Origin: Aromatoleum bremense
Lineage (GTDB): Bacteria > Pseudomonadota > Gammaproteobacteria > Burkholderiales > Rhodocyclaceae
DNA: 64,000 bases
Reading direction: 5' to 3'
Assembly: GCF_017894365.1 (NCBI RefSeq)
Contig: NZ_CP059467.1
Coordinates: 2,604,001-2,668,000 of the forward strand
A program made the position numbers and the translations under genes. The notes under the pieces were generated by a model. It was not told the DNA's origin. It saw only the letters and a program-made list of their open reading frames with translations, and ran no database searches. This document shows, piece by piece, positions 17,894 through 27,655 of this stretch. The number at the start of each line of letters is the position of its first letter. The first letter of the stretch is position 1.

Positions 17894-20334
17894 GTCGAGG
17901 CCTCGGTCAGCGTCGAAGTGCCGAACAGCAACTGTTCGGCCGCCGTGGGGTCCAGCGGGCGCGAATAGTGGTAGCCCTGCCCGTAGTCGCATCCCATCGC
18001 CCGGAGTAGCGCGTCCTGCACAGGCGTTTCGATACATTCGGCGACTACACGGATGCCGAGGTCGTGAGCGAGCTCGATGCTTCGCGCGACGATTTTGCGC
18101 AGGCGCTCGTCGTGCTCGAGGCTGCGGACGAACGAGCCGTCCAGCTTCACGATGTCGCACGGGATGGTGTGCAGGTAGCTCAGCGCCGAGTAGCCGGTAC
18201 CGAAATCGTCGATCAGCACCGATATGCCGGCGTCGCGCAGCCGCTGCAGCACCTGCGCGGCGGAGCCGTACGACTCGGCGAAGACGCTTTCGGTGACTTC
18301 GACGCGCAGCCGGTCGTTGGCCAGCCCATGACGCCGGACTTCGGCGATGATCTCGCCCGCGAGGTCGGGCCGGGAAAACTGCAACGCGGAAAGGTTGACG
18401 CTGACCTTGGGGACCGGCCTGCCGTTGGCCCTGCGCTGCCACTGCAGGATGTGCTCGCAGGCGCGCGTCAGCACGAGCATGTCGAGCTCGTGGATCAGGC
18501 CGAGGGTCTCGGCGAGCGGAATGAACAGGTTCGGCGCCAGCATCCCTTCGGTGGGGTGCGGCCAGCGCACCAGCGCCTCGAAGCTGCTGATGCTGCCGTC
18601 GGCGAGCGCGACGATCGGCTGGAAATACACCGCCAGCCCGCCGCTGCGCAGCGCCGCGCGCAGCTCGCCTTCGAGCCGCAGGCTTTGCAGCGCCTGGGTG
18701 TGCATCGACACGTGGAACATCGCCACGCGGTCCTCGCCGCCCTCGCGCGCCTGCTGCAGGGCGTTGTCGGCATCGCGCAGCAAGGCTTCTCCGTCATTGT
18801 GGTCGGTGCTCAGCGCGATGCCGACGCGGCATTTCGGGTACAGCGTGTGGCCGGCGAGCCACGTCGGCTTCGCGAGGTTCTCGCGCAGCGCCTCGGCAAG
18901 GCGCAGCGATTCGGCCGGATCGTCGATGCCGTTGAGCAGCAGCGCGAACCGGTCGCCGCCGACGCGCGCCGCGACATCGCCCTGGCGCAGCGTCGCCCGG
19001 ATCGCCTCCGCCACTTTCTTCAGCAGTTCGTCCCCAGCGGCGTGGCCGAAGCTGTCATTGACGAGGCGAAAGCGCTCAAGGTCGATCGCGAGTACTGCAA
19101 AGCCGAAACGGTCGGCCCGGCGCTGCTGCTGACCGAGTGCGCTGTGTACGTGCTCGAGGAACAGGGCACGATTCGGCAGTCCTGTCAGGCTGTCGTGGAG
19201 GGCATCGAACTGGAGCTGCATCTGCGCCAGCTTGTGCAGGTGGATGTCACTGATCGATCCCGCCATGCGGAACGCGCGGCCATCGGGGCCGCGCAGCGCC
19301 ACGCCGCGCTTCATGACCCAGCAATAGCTGCCGTCGTGCTGGCGCATGCGGTATTCCGCCTTGAACTGGGCGCTGTCTCCCTTCAGGTGCTCGACCAGCT
19401 TGTTGCGATACGCCGATACATCGACCGGGTGGATTCCGCCGAGGATGTCGGTGGGCGACTGCAGCGGGCGGTCGGCCGAAAGGCCCGTGATCTCGCAGCA
19501 GCGCGGCGAGCAATACACCGACCCGGCGGCGATGTCCCAGTCCCACAGGCCGTCGTGGGCGCCCTGGATCGCGAGTTCGTACCGCTGCTCGCTGGTTTTC
19601 AACCGCGCCGCCGTGTCCTGCAGTTCCCCGATCCGGTCCTGCAGGTTCGCGGCCATGACGTTGAAATGCTGGGCGAGGCGGGCGAGCTCGTCGTGGCCGT
19701 CTTCCGGCAGGCGGTGGTCCAGCCGCCCCTCGGCGATCGCCTGGCTGCCCGCGAGCAGGCGGCTCAGCTTGCGGGTGAGCAAGAAACCGATGCCCGACAG
19801 CAGCGCGAAGGTCAGCAGGATCTCGGCCAGCGCGATCACCCCACCTTGCTCGGTGATCGCCTTGCGCGCTGCGGCGAGCACCGACACCGACACGCCGAAC
19901 TGCAGGAAGCCGATTTCGTTGCGTTCGAGCAGCAGCGGCCGGCGCACGTGGATCAGCTCGTTGTGGTGGCTGTCGTTGGCGACGTCCGAGTTGTCCGGCG
20001 GCAGTTCGGTCATCCCGGGCATCCCCGCGCTGACGAGGAGGTGTCCATCGGCGGTGCCGATGCGCACATAGACAAGGCCTTCATCGGCTTCGCCGAGCAA
20101 CTCGCCCAGCACGTCCTGCAGCACGTCGAACTGGCGCTGGTCGCCGTACGCCGCCGCCATCGCGTGGAGCATCGTTGCGTTCTGGTCGATGAGCGTGTCG
20201 AGGCTCGCGGACGTCGCGTCGTTCATCAGCCGCACGCTGTTGGCGAGCAGCAGCGTCAGCAGCAGGATCTGGACGACCGTGCTGCCCAGCAGCAGGCGGA
20301 CACGGATTGAAGTGCTCCGGAAAGGAAACTTCAC
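17890..20334 (-). CDS. Membrane PAS-GGDEF-EAL protein with HAMP domain
   Basis: An 814-residue inner-membrane c-di-GMP signalling protein. Order: TM helix (about 12-32), periplasmic sensor (about 33-165), second TM (about 168-190), HAMP (about 190-245), PAS (about 255-370), GGDEF (about 380-540), EAL (about 555-800). The active-site loop reads VGGDRF instead of GGDEF, so cyclase activity is doubtful. The EAL domain keeps FEALVRW, the DDFGTGYS loop and ECIET, so it is likely a phosphodiesterase. Start codon is GTG at 20334, preceded by GGCGAGG. It is the first gene of an operon with the porin and PstS-like proteins. Confidence 0.93.
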   Translation of the reverse strand: MKFPFRSTSIRVRLLLGSTVVQILLLTLLLANSVRLMNDATSASLDTLIDQNATMLHAMAAAYGDQRQFDVLQDVLGELLGEADEGLVYVRIGTADGHLLVSAGMPGMTELPPDNSDVANDSHHNELIHVRRPLLLERNEIGFLQFGVSVSVLAAARKAITEQGGVIALAEILLTFALLSGIGFLLTRKLSRLLAGSQAIAEGRLDHRLPEDGHDELARLAQHFNVMAANLQDRIGELQDTAARLKTSEQRYELAIQGAHDGLWDWDIAAGSVYCSPRCCEITGLSADRPLQSPTDILGGIHPVDVSAYRNKLVEHLKGDSAQFKAEYRMRQHDGSYCWVMKRGVALRGPDGRAFRMAGSISDIHLHKLAQMQLQFDALHDSLTGLPNRALFLEHVHSALGQQQRRADRFGFAVLAIDLERFRLVNDSFGHAAGDELLKKVAEAIRATLRQGDVAARVGGDRFALLLNGIDDPAESLRLAEALRENLAKPTWLAGHTLYPKCRVGIALSTDHNDGEALLRDADNALQQAREGGEDRVAMFHVSMHTQALQSLRLEGELRAALRSGGLAVYFQPIVALADGSISSFEALVRWPHPTEGMLAPNLFIPLAETLGLIHELDMLVLTRACEHILQWQRRANGRPVPKVSVNLSALQFSRPDLAGEIIAEVRRHGLANDRLRVEVTESVFAESYGSAAQVLQRLRDAGISVLIDDFGTGYSALSYLHTIPCDIVKLDGSFVRSLEHDERLRKIVARSIELAHDLGIRVVAECIETPVQDALLRAMGCDYGQGYHYSRPLDPTAAEQLLFGTSTLTEAST

Positions 20335-20346
20335 CGTGCCTCGCCG

Positions 20347-21726
20347 TTAGCGCCGTGCAAGCCGCTTCACGCCGGCGGCGGCGTCGATTTCCCCGCTGGC
20401 GGCGAAAGTCTCGACGTTCGTCACGATGCGATCAGGGTCATAGAGATAATTGACCATGATCCCCCACGACTGGTCGAGTCCCTTGTCCGAGGTGTCCGCG
20501 AGCCAGTTCAGCCGCTCGATGCGGGCTCCATTGCCCAGATGGAAGCGGGCGACCGGGTCGATCGCCTTGCTGTCTCGCCGGCCGCCGAGCAGGTAGGCCG
20601 CAGCGGTCCGCAGCAGCGGATCACGCAGCGCGCGCGCAAGGGGTCGGTCGGCGACCCATCCGTGGCTCCCCGCCAGTACCGGTTTGAGCCGCTCCGAGTC
20701 CGGCCCCTCGATGCCGATCGCGGCCAGGCGCTTCCAGTCGGTTTCGGTGAACGCCGCGGCGACTTCGTCCGGATGCTTCGAAGCCCAGCGCACCAGTCCC
20801 GGGATCGGCGAGAGCGTGGCGAAGGTGTTGAGTTTCGGGAAGTCGCGCTTGAGGTCGTCGAGGACGCGCTTGAGCAGGAAATTGCCGAACGAGACGCCCC
20901 GCAGCCCTTCCTGGGTCGCGCTGATCGAATAGAAGATCGCGGTGGTCGCGCGGTCGGTGTCGGCCGCCGGAGCGTTTTCGTCGAGAAGTTTCTGCACGTT
21001 GTCGGCGAGATCCTCCATCAGCGCGACTTCGACGAAAATCAGCGGCTCCTGCGGCATCCGCGGGTGGAAGAACGCGTAGCAGCGACGGTCGGACCCGAGC
21101 CGGTTCTTCAGGTCCCGCCACGACTGGATCTCGTGCACGGCCTCGTACTGGACGATTTTCTCGAGCAGCGCGGCGGGGGAATTCCACGTCAGCCGCGTGA
21201 GCTCGAGAAAGCCGACGTCGAACCACGCCGTCAGGCGCGCTTCGAGTTCGCGGTCGAGCGACTTGAGTTCCTTGTCTTTCTCGAGGAAGCGAAGCAGATC
21301 CGCGCGCAGGTCGACGAGGAACTTCACGCCCTGCGGGATCGCGTTGAACTGGGTCAGGATGCGGATCCGCGACGAGCGCATCGCGGCGCGCAACTGCGCT
21401 TCGGCGTCCCATTGCCGCTCCGTCCCCACCGCGGCCTGATACGCTTCGTGCGCTTTCGCGATTCTTTTCGGATCGGGGCCGAACTCGAGCGCGATCATGC
21501 GCAGGAATGCGATCCGTCCCGCATCATCGAGGCTCAGATAGGTTTCGGCGAGACGGCCTGCGCGCAGCCGCGTCGACACTTCGCCGCCCAGTCCCTCGGC
21601 GCATTCCTTTAGTTGCCGCCGGATGCGGGCGAGCACTTTTTCCGACGGCTCGCCGCTTTTTCCGCCTGCTCCGGCGACCATTGCGCGCACTTTCGACAGG
21701 CTGCGAGAAACAAGTCCGGATGCCAC
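20347..21726 (-). CDS. Malonyl-CoA decarboxylase
   Basis: A 459-residue enzyme of the MCD family that converts malonyl-CoA to acetyl-CoA and CO2. The N-terminal half is helical; the C-terminal acyltransferase-like half shows FYSISATQEGLRGVSFGNFL, TLSPIPGLVRW and FHLGNGARIERLNWLAD, matching the family's catalytic regions (Ser and His motifs). Start codon is GTG at 21726, with AGGAGG seven bases upstream; an overlapping ATG in another frame is not used. No malonate transporter or matB is next to it, so it may serve malonyl-CoA recycling. Confidence 0.92.
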   Translation of the reverse strand: MASGLVSRSLSKVRAMVAGAGGKSGEPSEKVLARIRRQLKECAEGLGGEVSTRLRAGRLAETYLSLDDAGRIAFLRMIALEFGPDPKRIAKAHEAYQAAVGTERQWDAEAQLRAAMRSSRIRILTQFNAIPQGVKFLVDLRADLLRFLEKDKELKSLDRELEARLTAWFDVGFLELTRLTWNSPAALLEKIVQYEAVHEIQSWRDLKNRLGSDRRCYAFFHPRMPQEPLIFVEVALMEDLADNVQKLLDENAPAADTDRATTAIFYSISATQEGLRGVSFGNFLLKRVLDDLKRDFPKLNTFATLSPIPGLVRWASKHPDEVAAAFTETDWKRLAAIGIEGPDSERLKPVLAGSHGWVADRPLARALRDPLLRTAAAYLLGGRRDSKAIDPVARFHLGNGARIERLNWLADTSDKGLDQSWGIMVNYLYDPDRIVTNVETFAASGEIDAAAGVKRLARR

Positions 21727-21976
21727 GTCATGCCTCCTAAAGTCGCTCCTCTTGCAATGAGAGCATCATAGTACGTAAATGTTGCCAAACGTATCCGGGA
21801 TGGTGCGGCGGAGCCCCCCGATGAAGGGGCTTCACGTCCCGTCCGCTGCCTCCGCCACGCCGTGGGGGCCCTCACGCCAAACTCGCGAAGTCCGCGCGAT
21901 GCCGAGTGGAATCCCTAATGTCATCAGCGTCGGGCCTGTGGCATGATCGGCCGAAATATTTCCGGGACGAGCCTGA

Positions 21977-22417
21977 ATGCTTCCGTTGCTCCAATACCGC
22001 CGTCGACAAACCCTTTCCGGTCGGCCGCTGCGCGTCATGCTGGCGGCCCCGCGAGAGCGCTGCTGCGAGCGGCTCGACGACTTCCTGCTGAGCTCGCCGC
22101 TGTTTGATCTCGTCGGCAGGGCCGATGCCGAAAGCCGGGCGCTGCAGCTCTATTTCCGCGTCCGGCCCGACGTCACGCTGCTCGACTGGCGGGTCGCGGC
22201 GAACGAGCCGGCAAGATTCATCGGACTGTTGCGACGTGTCGCGCCGGATGCGTACATCATTTCGATCGTGCCGTCGCTCGACTCGATGCCTGCCCGCGCG
22301 GCGTCGGCGCTCGGCGCCGATGTCGTCGTGACCTGCGACATGCTGCCCGCCGCACTCGCGGCGCTGGCGGGGGCGACGGACGACACGGCGAGTGCGGAAA
22401 GCGGTCAATGCGCCTGA
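21977..22417 (+). CDS. Response-regulator receiver-like protein
   Basis: A 146-residue protein with a receiver-type alternation of strands and helices: [20 protein letters not shown], then [10 protein letters not shown] (the position of the phospho-Asp), then IISIVPSLD and a C-terminal [10 protein letters not shown]. The acidic pair after the first strand is missing (AAPRE rather than DD), so phosphorylation is uncertain; it may be a pseudo-receiver. No output domain and no kinase beside it. Its 3' end overlaps the convergent lgt by 13 bp. Confidence 0.6.
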   Translation: MLPLLQYRRRQTLSGRPLRVMLAAPRERCCERLDDFLLSSPLFDLVGRADAESRALQLYFRVRPDVTLLDWRVAANEPARFIGLLRRVAPDAYIISIVPSLDSMPARAASALGADVVVTCDMLPAALAALAGATDDTASAESGQCA

Positions 22418-23208
22418 TTCGCCTGATTCGCCCGATTCGCTGCGAGCAACCCGATGCCGACGGCGATCATCGGCACGCACAACCACTGGGCCGTGGACAG
22501 CCCGAGCGACAGGGTGCCGAATATTCCCGGATCCGGCGTGCGGAAGAACTCGGCCGCGAAGCGCAGCACCCCGTAACCGATCAGGAACATTGCGGAGACG
22601 GCCTTCAGCGGCCGCGGGCGCGCTGAATAGACCCACAGGATCGCGAACAGCAGCAGGCCTTCGCCCGCCACCTGATAGAGCTGCGACGGATGGCGGGGGA
22701 GCGCGTCGACCCACGGGTACACCATCGCCCATGGCATGTCGGTCTCGACCGGCCGGCCCCACAACTCGCCGTTGATGAAATTGCCCAGGCGCCCCGCGGC
22801 AAGCCCCGTCGGCACCAGCGGCGCGATGAAATCGGTGACCTGCCAGAAACCCTTGCCGCTGCGGCGTCCATATAACCACATTGCGACGAGCACGCCGAGA
22901 AAGCCGCCGTGGAAACTCATCCCGCCCTTCCAGATTGCGAGGATCTCCGCGGGGTGGCTGAGGTAATACGCGGGTTGGAAGAACAGCACTTCGCCGAGCC
23001 GCCCGCCGAGCACGACGCCGAGCATGCCGTATAGCAGCAGGTCGTCGAGCTGCTGCGCGTTCCAGCCCAGTTCCGGGCGCCGCCGCGCGTGCACGCGGCC
23101 GAGCGTCATGAACAGCACGAACGCGGTCAGGTACATGAGACCGTACCAGCGCACCGACAGCGGGCCGACGGAAAATGCGATGGGGTCGAACTGGGGATGG
23201 ATCAGCAT
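22405..23208 (-). CDS. lgt: Prolipoprotein diacylglyceryl transferase
   Basis: A 267-residue polytopic inner-membrane enzyme that transfers diacylglycerol from phosphatidylglycerol to the lipobox cysteine of prolipoproteins. Family landmarks are [14 protein letters not shown] (catalytic His region, near residue 103), [15 protein letters not shown] (Lgt signature, near 140) and [15 protein letters not shown] at 23208 ([12 protein letters not shown]) is the typical N-terminus; longer frames upstream overlap the neighbouring gene. The last codons are built from 9-bp tandem repeats giving RANQANQAH. Confidence 0.96.
   Translation of the reverse strand: MLIHPQFDPIAFSVGPLSVRWYGLMYLTAFVLFMTLGRVHARRRPELGWNAQQLDDLLLYGMLGVVLGGRLGEVLFFQPAYYLSHPAEILAIWKGGMSFHGGFLGVLVAMWLYGRRSGKGFWQVTDFIAPLVPTGLAAGRLGNFINGELWGRPVETDMPWAMVYPWVDALPRHPSQLYQVAGEGLLLFAILWVYSARPRPLKAVSAMFLIGYGVLRFAAEFFRTPDPGIFGTLSLGLSTAQWLCVPMIAVGIGLLAANRANQANQAH
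22408..22440 (+). repeat. Three to four 9-bp tandem repeats at the overlapping 3' ends
   Basis: The unit cgcctgatt is repeated (cgcctgatt, cgcctgatt, cgcccgatt, then cgctgcg). It encodes the RANQANQA tail of Lgt on the minus strand and includes the stop codon of the receiver-like gene on the plus strand. Slippage here would lengthen one protein tail in whole codons. Confidence 0.7.
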
Positions 23209-23251
23209 GGGCGGTGGGCGGATAGGAGCGTGATGTACGGAAGCCGGCCGC

Positions 23252-23938
23252 TCATTCGAACTGCGAGCGGAATTTCTCGAACTCGCTGCGCAGCAGGTCG
23301 AGCTCGTCGCGCAGGCGCCGCACTTCCTCATCGAGTTCCGAGGTCCGCCCCCGCATCGCCCCGCCTGCCGCGTACCCGCTCGCGACGGCTTCGCCCATCT
23401 GCGCGAAAGCCTGCCGGCCGCCCAGCAGATGCGCGTAGCGGGTCTCCTTCGTGCCGGGCGCCTTCGGCAGCGCGGCGACCATCGGCGGGTATTTTTCGCC
23501 CAGGTGCTCGAGCACCTTGTCCACCGCGGCAATGTCGTCGAAGCGATACATGCGTTCGCTGCGCTGGCGGATCTCGCCAGCGGTTTGCGCACCCCGCAGC
23601 ATCAGCGTCGCAAGCGCGGCCTGTTCAGGCGGCGGCAGCGAATGGCGCAGGCGAACGAGGTGTTCGTACTTGCCGACGCGCGCGCCGGCCTGGTCGCGCT
23701 TCGACACGAGCTTGCGCGCGATGAGCCGGTCGAGCGCATCCTGGACTTCGGTTTCGGTGAGATTCATCACCGGATCGCGGCCGGTGAGCTGGTTCGAGCC
23801 GGTGACGATCGCGTTCACCGAGAGCGGGTAGTTATCCGGCGTGACGAAGGCTTTTTCCATCAGCACGCCGAGGACGCGGATCTCGGCGGGGTCGAGGTCG
23901 AAGCCTTCACCGGCGTCGGCCAGGGTGTGGTCGGTCAT
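23252..23938 (-). CDS. YceH family (DUF480) protein
   Basis: A 228-residue cytoplasmic protein of the UPF0502/YceH family, made of two winged-helix domains. Landmarks are [20 protein letters not shown] near the start, [14 protein letters not shown], and [17 protein letters not shown] in the second domain. The C-terminus (about 195-228) is a predicted coiled coil ([17 protein letters not shown]). Function is not established; the fold suggests nucleic-acid binding or regulation. ATG at 23938; not obviously in an operon with lgt (43-bp gap). Confidence 0.9.
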   Translation of the reverse strand: MTDHTLADAGEGFDLDPAEIRVLGVLMEKAFVTPDNYPLSVNAIVTGSNQLTGRDPVMNLTETEVQDALDRLIARKLVSKRDQAGARVGKYEHLVRLRHSLPPPEQAALATLMLRGAQTAGEIRQRSERMYRFDDIAAVDKVLEHLGEKYPPMVAALPKAPGTKETRYAHLLGGRQAFAQMGEAVASGYAAGGAMRGRTSELDEEVRRLRDELDLLRSEFEKFRSQFE

Positions 23939-24087
23939 TGCATTCCCATTCGGTGCCGCGGGCGTGCCCGCGGCGGGAGGGGAATGATAGCCGACGGGCG
24001 TTTCGCTTCGGTTAGAATTCCAGGTCTGAACCCGAAGTGGCGCAGGCCGACGAGAGCCGAGCGCCCGATTTCCGAGCCGAGGACATC

Positions 24088-25938
24088 ATGCCCCAGTACC
24101 GTTCCCGTACTTCCACCGCTGGCCGCAACATGGCGGGCGCCCGCGCGCTGTGGCGCGCCACCGGCATGAAGGACGGCGATTTCGAAAAACCGATCATCGC
24201 GATCGCCAACAGTTTCACGCAGTTCGTGCCCGGCCACGTGCACCTGAAGGACCTCGGCCAGCTGGTTGCGCGCGAGATCGAGGCGGCGGGCGGCGTGGCG
24301 AAAGAATTCAACACCATCGCCGTCGACGACGGCATCGCGATGGGCCACGCCGGGATGCTCTATTCGCTGCCGTCGCGCGAGCTGATCGCCGACAGCGTCG
24401 AATACATGGTCAACGCGCACACCGCGGACGCGCTGGTGTGCATCTCGAACTGCGACAAGATCACCCCCGGCATGCTGATGGCCGCGCTGCGGCTGAACAT
24501 CCCGGCGATCTTCGTGTCCGGCGGGCCGATGGAAGCGGGCAAGGTCAAGTGGGAAGCCAAGGTGATCTCGCTCGATCTCGTCGATGCGATGGTCAAGGCG
24601 GCCGACAGCAGCTGCTCGGACGCCGAGGTCGATGCGATCGAGCGCTCCGCGTGCCCCACCTGCGGCTCGTGTTCCGGCATGTTCACCGCGAACTCGATGA
24701 ACTGCCTCACCGAAGCGCTGGGGCTGTCGCTGCCGGGCAACGGCACGGTGCTCGCGACGCATGCCGACCGCGAGCAGCTGTTCCTGCGTGCCGGCCGCAC
24801 GATCGTCGACATGGCGCGGCGCTACTACGAAAAGAATGACGCGTCGGTGCTGCCGCGTTCGATCGCGACCTTCCAGGCGTTCGAGAACGCGATCACACTC
24901 GACGTCGCGATGGGCGGCTCGACGAACACGGTGCTGCACCTGCTCGCCGCCGCACGTGAAGCCGGGGTGGATTTCACGATGGCCGACATCGACCGCATCT
25001 CGCGCAAGGTGCCGTGCCTGTGCAAGGTCGCGCCGGCGGTGGCCGACGTGCATATCGAGGACGTGCACCGCGCAGGCGGCATCATGGCGATCCTCGGCGA
25101 ACTGAACCGCGCCGGCCTGCTGCATGCTGAACTGCCGACTGTGCACAGCAAGACGATGGCCGAAGCGCTGTCGCGCTGGGACGTCATGCAGGCCCACGAC
25201 AACGCGGTGTTCGAATTCTACAAGGCCGCTCCCGGCGGCGTGCCGACGCAGGTCGCGTTCTCGCAGAACCGGCGCTGGAACGAACTCGACATGGATCGCT
25301 CGCACGGCGTGATTCGTGACCGGGCGAACGCGTTCACGCAGGAGGGCGGTCTCGCGGTGCTGTACGGCAACATTGCCGAGAAAGGCTGCATCGTCAAAAC
25401 TGCCGGCGTCGATGAATCGATCTGGACTTTCACCGGACGTGCGTGCGTGTTCGAGAGCCAGGAAGCGGCCGTCGAAGGCATCCTCGGCGATCGCGTCGTC
25501 GCCGGCGACGTCGTCGTGATCCGCTACGAAGGGCCCAAGGGCGGTCCCGGCATGCAGGAGATGCTGTACCCGACGAGCTACCTGAAATCGAAGGGGCTCG
25601 GCAAGGAATGCGCACTGCTGACCGACGGCCGTTTCTCCGGCGGCACTTCGGGCCTGTCGATCGGCCACGTCTCGCCGGAAGCGGCGTGCGGCGGCGCGAT
25701 CGGGCTGGTTGAGGACGGCGACTCGATCGAGATCGACATCCCGAACCGGCGCATCCACCTCGCCGTACCCGATGAAGTGCTGGCCGCCCGCCGTGCCGCA
25801 ATGAGCGCGAAGGGCGACAAGGCGTGGAAGCCGGAAGGGCGCCAACGTGTCGTCTCGGCGGCGCTGCAGGCCTATGCGGCACTGACGACCAGCGCAGACA
25901 CCGGCGGCGTGCGGGATGTGACGCAAGTCCAGCGCTGA
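24088..25938 (+). CDS. ilvD: Dihydroxy-acid dehydratase
   Basis: Fe-S enzyme of valine, leucine and isoleucine synthesis converting 2,3-dihydroxy acids to 2-oxo acids; 616 residues from the ATG at 24088 ([20 protein letters not shown]). Cluster cysteines lie in [10 protein letters not shown] (near 126) and [10 protein letters not shown] (near 195). The C-terminal active-site region [20 protein letters not shown] is present near 515-535. It is the four-Cys long form typical of proteobacteria. An upstream in-frame start at 24037 exists but adds only 17 atypical residues; a GAGG precedes the chosen ATG. Confidence 0.97.
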   Translation: MPQYRSRTSTAGRNMAGARALWRATGMKDGDFEKPIIAIANSFTQFVPGHVHLKDLGQLVAREIEAAGGVAKEFNTIAVDDGIAMGHAGMLYSLPSRELIADSVEYMVNAHTADALVCISNCDKITPGMLMAALRLNIPAIFVSGGPMEAGKVKWEAKVISLDLVDAMVKAADSSCSDAEVDAIERSACPTCGSCSGMFTANSMNCLTEALGLSLPGNGTVLATHADREQLFLRAGRTIVDMARRYYEKNDASVLPRSIATFQAFENAITLDVAMGGSTNTVLHLLAAAREAGVDFTMADIDRISRKVPCLCKVAPAVADVHIEDVHRAGGIMAILGELNRAGLLHAELPTVHSKTMAEALSRWDVMQAHDNAVFEFYKAAPGGVPTQVAFSQNRRWNELDMDRSHGVIRDRANAFTQEGGLAVLYGNIAEKGCIVKTAGVDESIWTFTGRACVFESQEAAVEGILGDRVVAGDVVVIRYEGPKGGPGMQEMLYPTSYLKSKGLGKECALLTDGRFSGGTSGLSIGHVSPEAACGGAIGLVEDGDSIEIDIPNRRIHLAVPDEVLAARRAAMSAKGDKAWKPEGRQRVVSAALQAYAALTTSADTGGVRDVTQVQR

Positions 25939-25980
25939 TGCGAGGCGGACGGAATCCGGTGAAGGCGCGGCCATGCTGCG

Positions 25981-27390
25981 GTGGGTGAGTTGTTCGGCTG
26001 GCTGATGCGGCTGTTCGGCGGCAGGCCGGCGGCGCCGCTCGTCGTCGCGGCGCCCCCAGCCACAGTCGTCGTTCCCGCGGCCGACTCCACTGCGGCACCG
26101 TCAGCCGCCGTTCGACCGGCCGCACCGCCTGATGACATTGCTGTAGACAAGGACGACGCGGCCGCGCCATTGCTGTGCCGCACCGAGGTCCTCGATCGCG
26201 ACCAGTGCCCCCTCGGTTACGCATTCGAACTGCGCGAGGATCTCGCGGGCCGCATCCGTGCCCCAGGACGACGCGCGCGCGATTTCGTCAACGGTCTGCT
26301 TGTCGAGCAGCTTGCGCACTACCGGCACGGCGCAACCTTGCGCAATCGCGACCTTTGCATACGCGTCTGGGACGGATTTCTCGCACAGCCCGTGCTGGAG
26401 CGCCTCGTCGGGCTGCATGTCGCGCTGCTCGTCCAGCCCGAGAACCCGGCCCGTGCGGCCGGCGGCGAAACAATCGCTCATGCGCGTCGGCTGCGGGGGC
26501 TGGGGATGCGCATCGCGCTCGACCACAACGATCCCGGGCCGTGGCTCGAGAGCCTGCTGCCGGTCGCCGATGCGGCCGTGTTCCGCATGGGGTTCTGCGT
26601 GCCCGAGGAGGTCTCGCTGTTCGCATGCGCGATCGCGCGGCGGCAGCCGGACGTGGCAGTCTGGGTGTGGGACGTCGGCACCCACGACGACTTCGAACTC
26701 GCGCGCAGCGCCGGATGCTCGGCCTTTGCCGGCGGATTCGTAACGCGCCGCGACGACTGGAAAGGCAACAGCCTCTCGCCGCACGGGGCCCGCCTCGCCT
26801 CGCTGCTCGACCGCTTGCACCGCGGCGTCGAGACACAGGAGATCGCGCAGATCCTCAAGCACGACCTCGCGCTCGCTTATCGCCTGCTGCGCTATGTCAA
26901 TGCCGCCGGGTGGGGGCTCAACCACCACATCACCTCGGTCGAGCAGGCAGTGGTGCTGCTCGGCCGGGAGCCGCTGCAGCGCTGGGTCTCGATGATGCTG
27001 CTCGGGAGCGCGCGCGGCGTGCCCGGGGCGGGCGCGGTGCTCGAGGTGGCGCTGACGCGGGCCCGTTTCCTCGAACTGCTCGGGGCACTTCGCGGTGAGC
27101 GGGACCCGGCCGCGCAGCTGTTCGTGCTGGGCCTTTTTTCGCTGCTGGACGTGGCGCTGAAAGTGCCCATCGAGGACGCGATTCGCCCGCTCAAGCTCTC
27201 GGCGGCGATGCGGGACGCGATCCTGGACCGGCGCGGACCCATGGCGCCGTATCTCGAACTGGCGCTGGCGCTCGAACAGGGCGACGCGCAGCGGGTGACG
27301 TCCTTCGCCGACGTGCTGGGTGTCGAGCCGGGCGAACTCACCCGGCTCCAGTTCGAGGCGCTCGACTGGGTTCAGGTCGCCGAGGCCTGA
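25981..27390 (+). CDS. EAL-derived/HDOD (YuxH-like) signalling protein
   Basis: A 469-residue protein. After an Ala/Pro-rich N-terminus (about 1-60) comes a degenerate EAL-like region (about 70-250): strand-helix repeats such as RLRGLGMRIALDHN are kept but no EAL or DDFG catalytic residues are seen. An HDOD domain follows (about 255-440: QEIAQILKHDLALAYRLLRY, VEQAVVLLGREPLQRW). HDOD proteins act as output or scaffolding modules in stress and c-di-GMP signalling. Start codon is GTG at 25981. It stands alone between ilvD and the zapA cluster. A related EAL-like/HDOD protein is at 40369-41505. Confidence 0.85.
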   Translation: MGELFGWLMRLFGGRPAAPLVVAAPPATVVVPAADSTAAPSAAVRPAAPPDDIAVDKDDAAAPLLCRTEVLDRDQCPLGYAFELREDLAGRIRAPGRRARDFVNGLLVEQLAHYRHGATLRNRDLCIRVWDGFLAQPVLERLVGLHVALLVQPENPARAAGGETIAHARRLRGLGMRIALDHNDPGPWLESLLPVADAAVFRMGFCVPEEVSLFACAIARRQPDVAVWVWDVGTHDDFELARSAGCSAFAGGFVTRRDDWKGNSLSPHGARLASLLDRLHRGVETQEIAQILKHDLALAYRLLRYVNAAGWGLNHHITSVEQAVVLLGREPLQRWVSMMLLGSARGVPGAGAVLEVALTRARFLELLGALRGERDPAAQLFVLGLFSLLDVALKVPIEDAIRPLKLSAAMRDAILDRRGPMAPYLELALALEQGDAQRVTSFADVLGVEPGELTRLQFEALDWVQVAEA

Positions 27391-27458
27391 TTGCGCTTCG
27401 GCTGCCACGCCGGCAGCCCTTCTTGACCGCTTGGCGACCGCCCTCTACCATCCGCCGC

Positions 27459-27653
27459 ATGGACGCAGAACTCAACAAGCTCGAGAACCAGCTCGAACAG
27501 CTGATCGGCCTGTACGAATCTGGCAGGGTCGAAATACGCGAACTGCGGACCCGGCTCGCCCGGCTGGAGACCGATAACCGGGCGCTGGCCGAGAAGGTGC
27601 GCTTCGCGACGGGCAAACTCGAATCCTTGCTCGAACAATTGCCGGAATCCTAG
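27459..27653 (+). CDS. ZapB-like small coiled-coil protein (TIGR02449-like)
   Basis: A 64-residue, almost entirely coiled-coil protein: MDAELNKLENQLEQLIGLYE with a heptad pattern through ESLLEQLPES. Small proteins of this type precede zapA in many beta- and gammaproteobacteria and are thought to be cell-division associated. ATG at 27459 begins the conserved part; a 12-codon upstream extension is unlikely. zapA starts 2 bp after its stop, so they form one operon leading into the 6S RNA gene. Confidence 0.85.
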   Translation: MDAELNKLENQLEQLIGLYESGRVEIRELRTRLARLETDNRALAEKVRFATGKLESLLEQLPES

Positions 27654-27655
27654 AC

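Noticed and set aside
18064..20310. A 748-codon plus-strand open frame
   Set aside because: It is antisense to the GGDEF/EAL gene, whose domains are unmistakable; the translation has no recognisable motif.
21727..21976. Possible tRNA or small RNA between the malonyl-CoA decarboxylase and receiver-like genes
   Set aside because: Short inverted repeats such as ccccccgatgaaggggc are present, but no cloverleaf or terminator pattern could be formed by eye.
23935..25974. A 679-codon minus-strand open frame
   Set aside because: It is antisense to ilvD; its His/Arg/Asp-rich composition is typical of a shadow frame.
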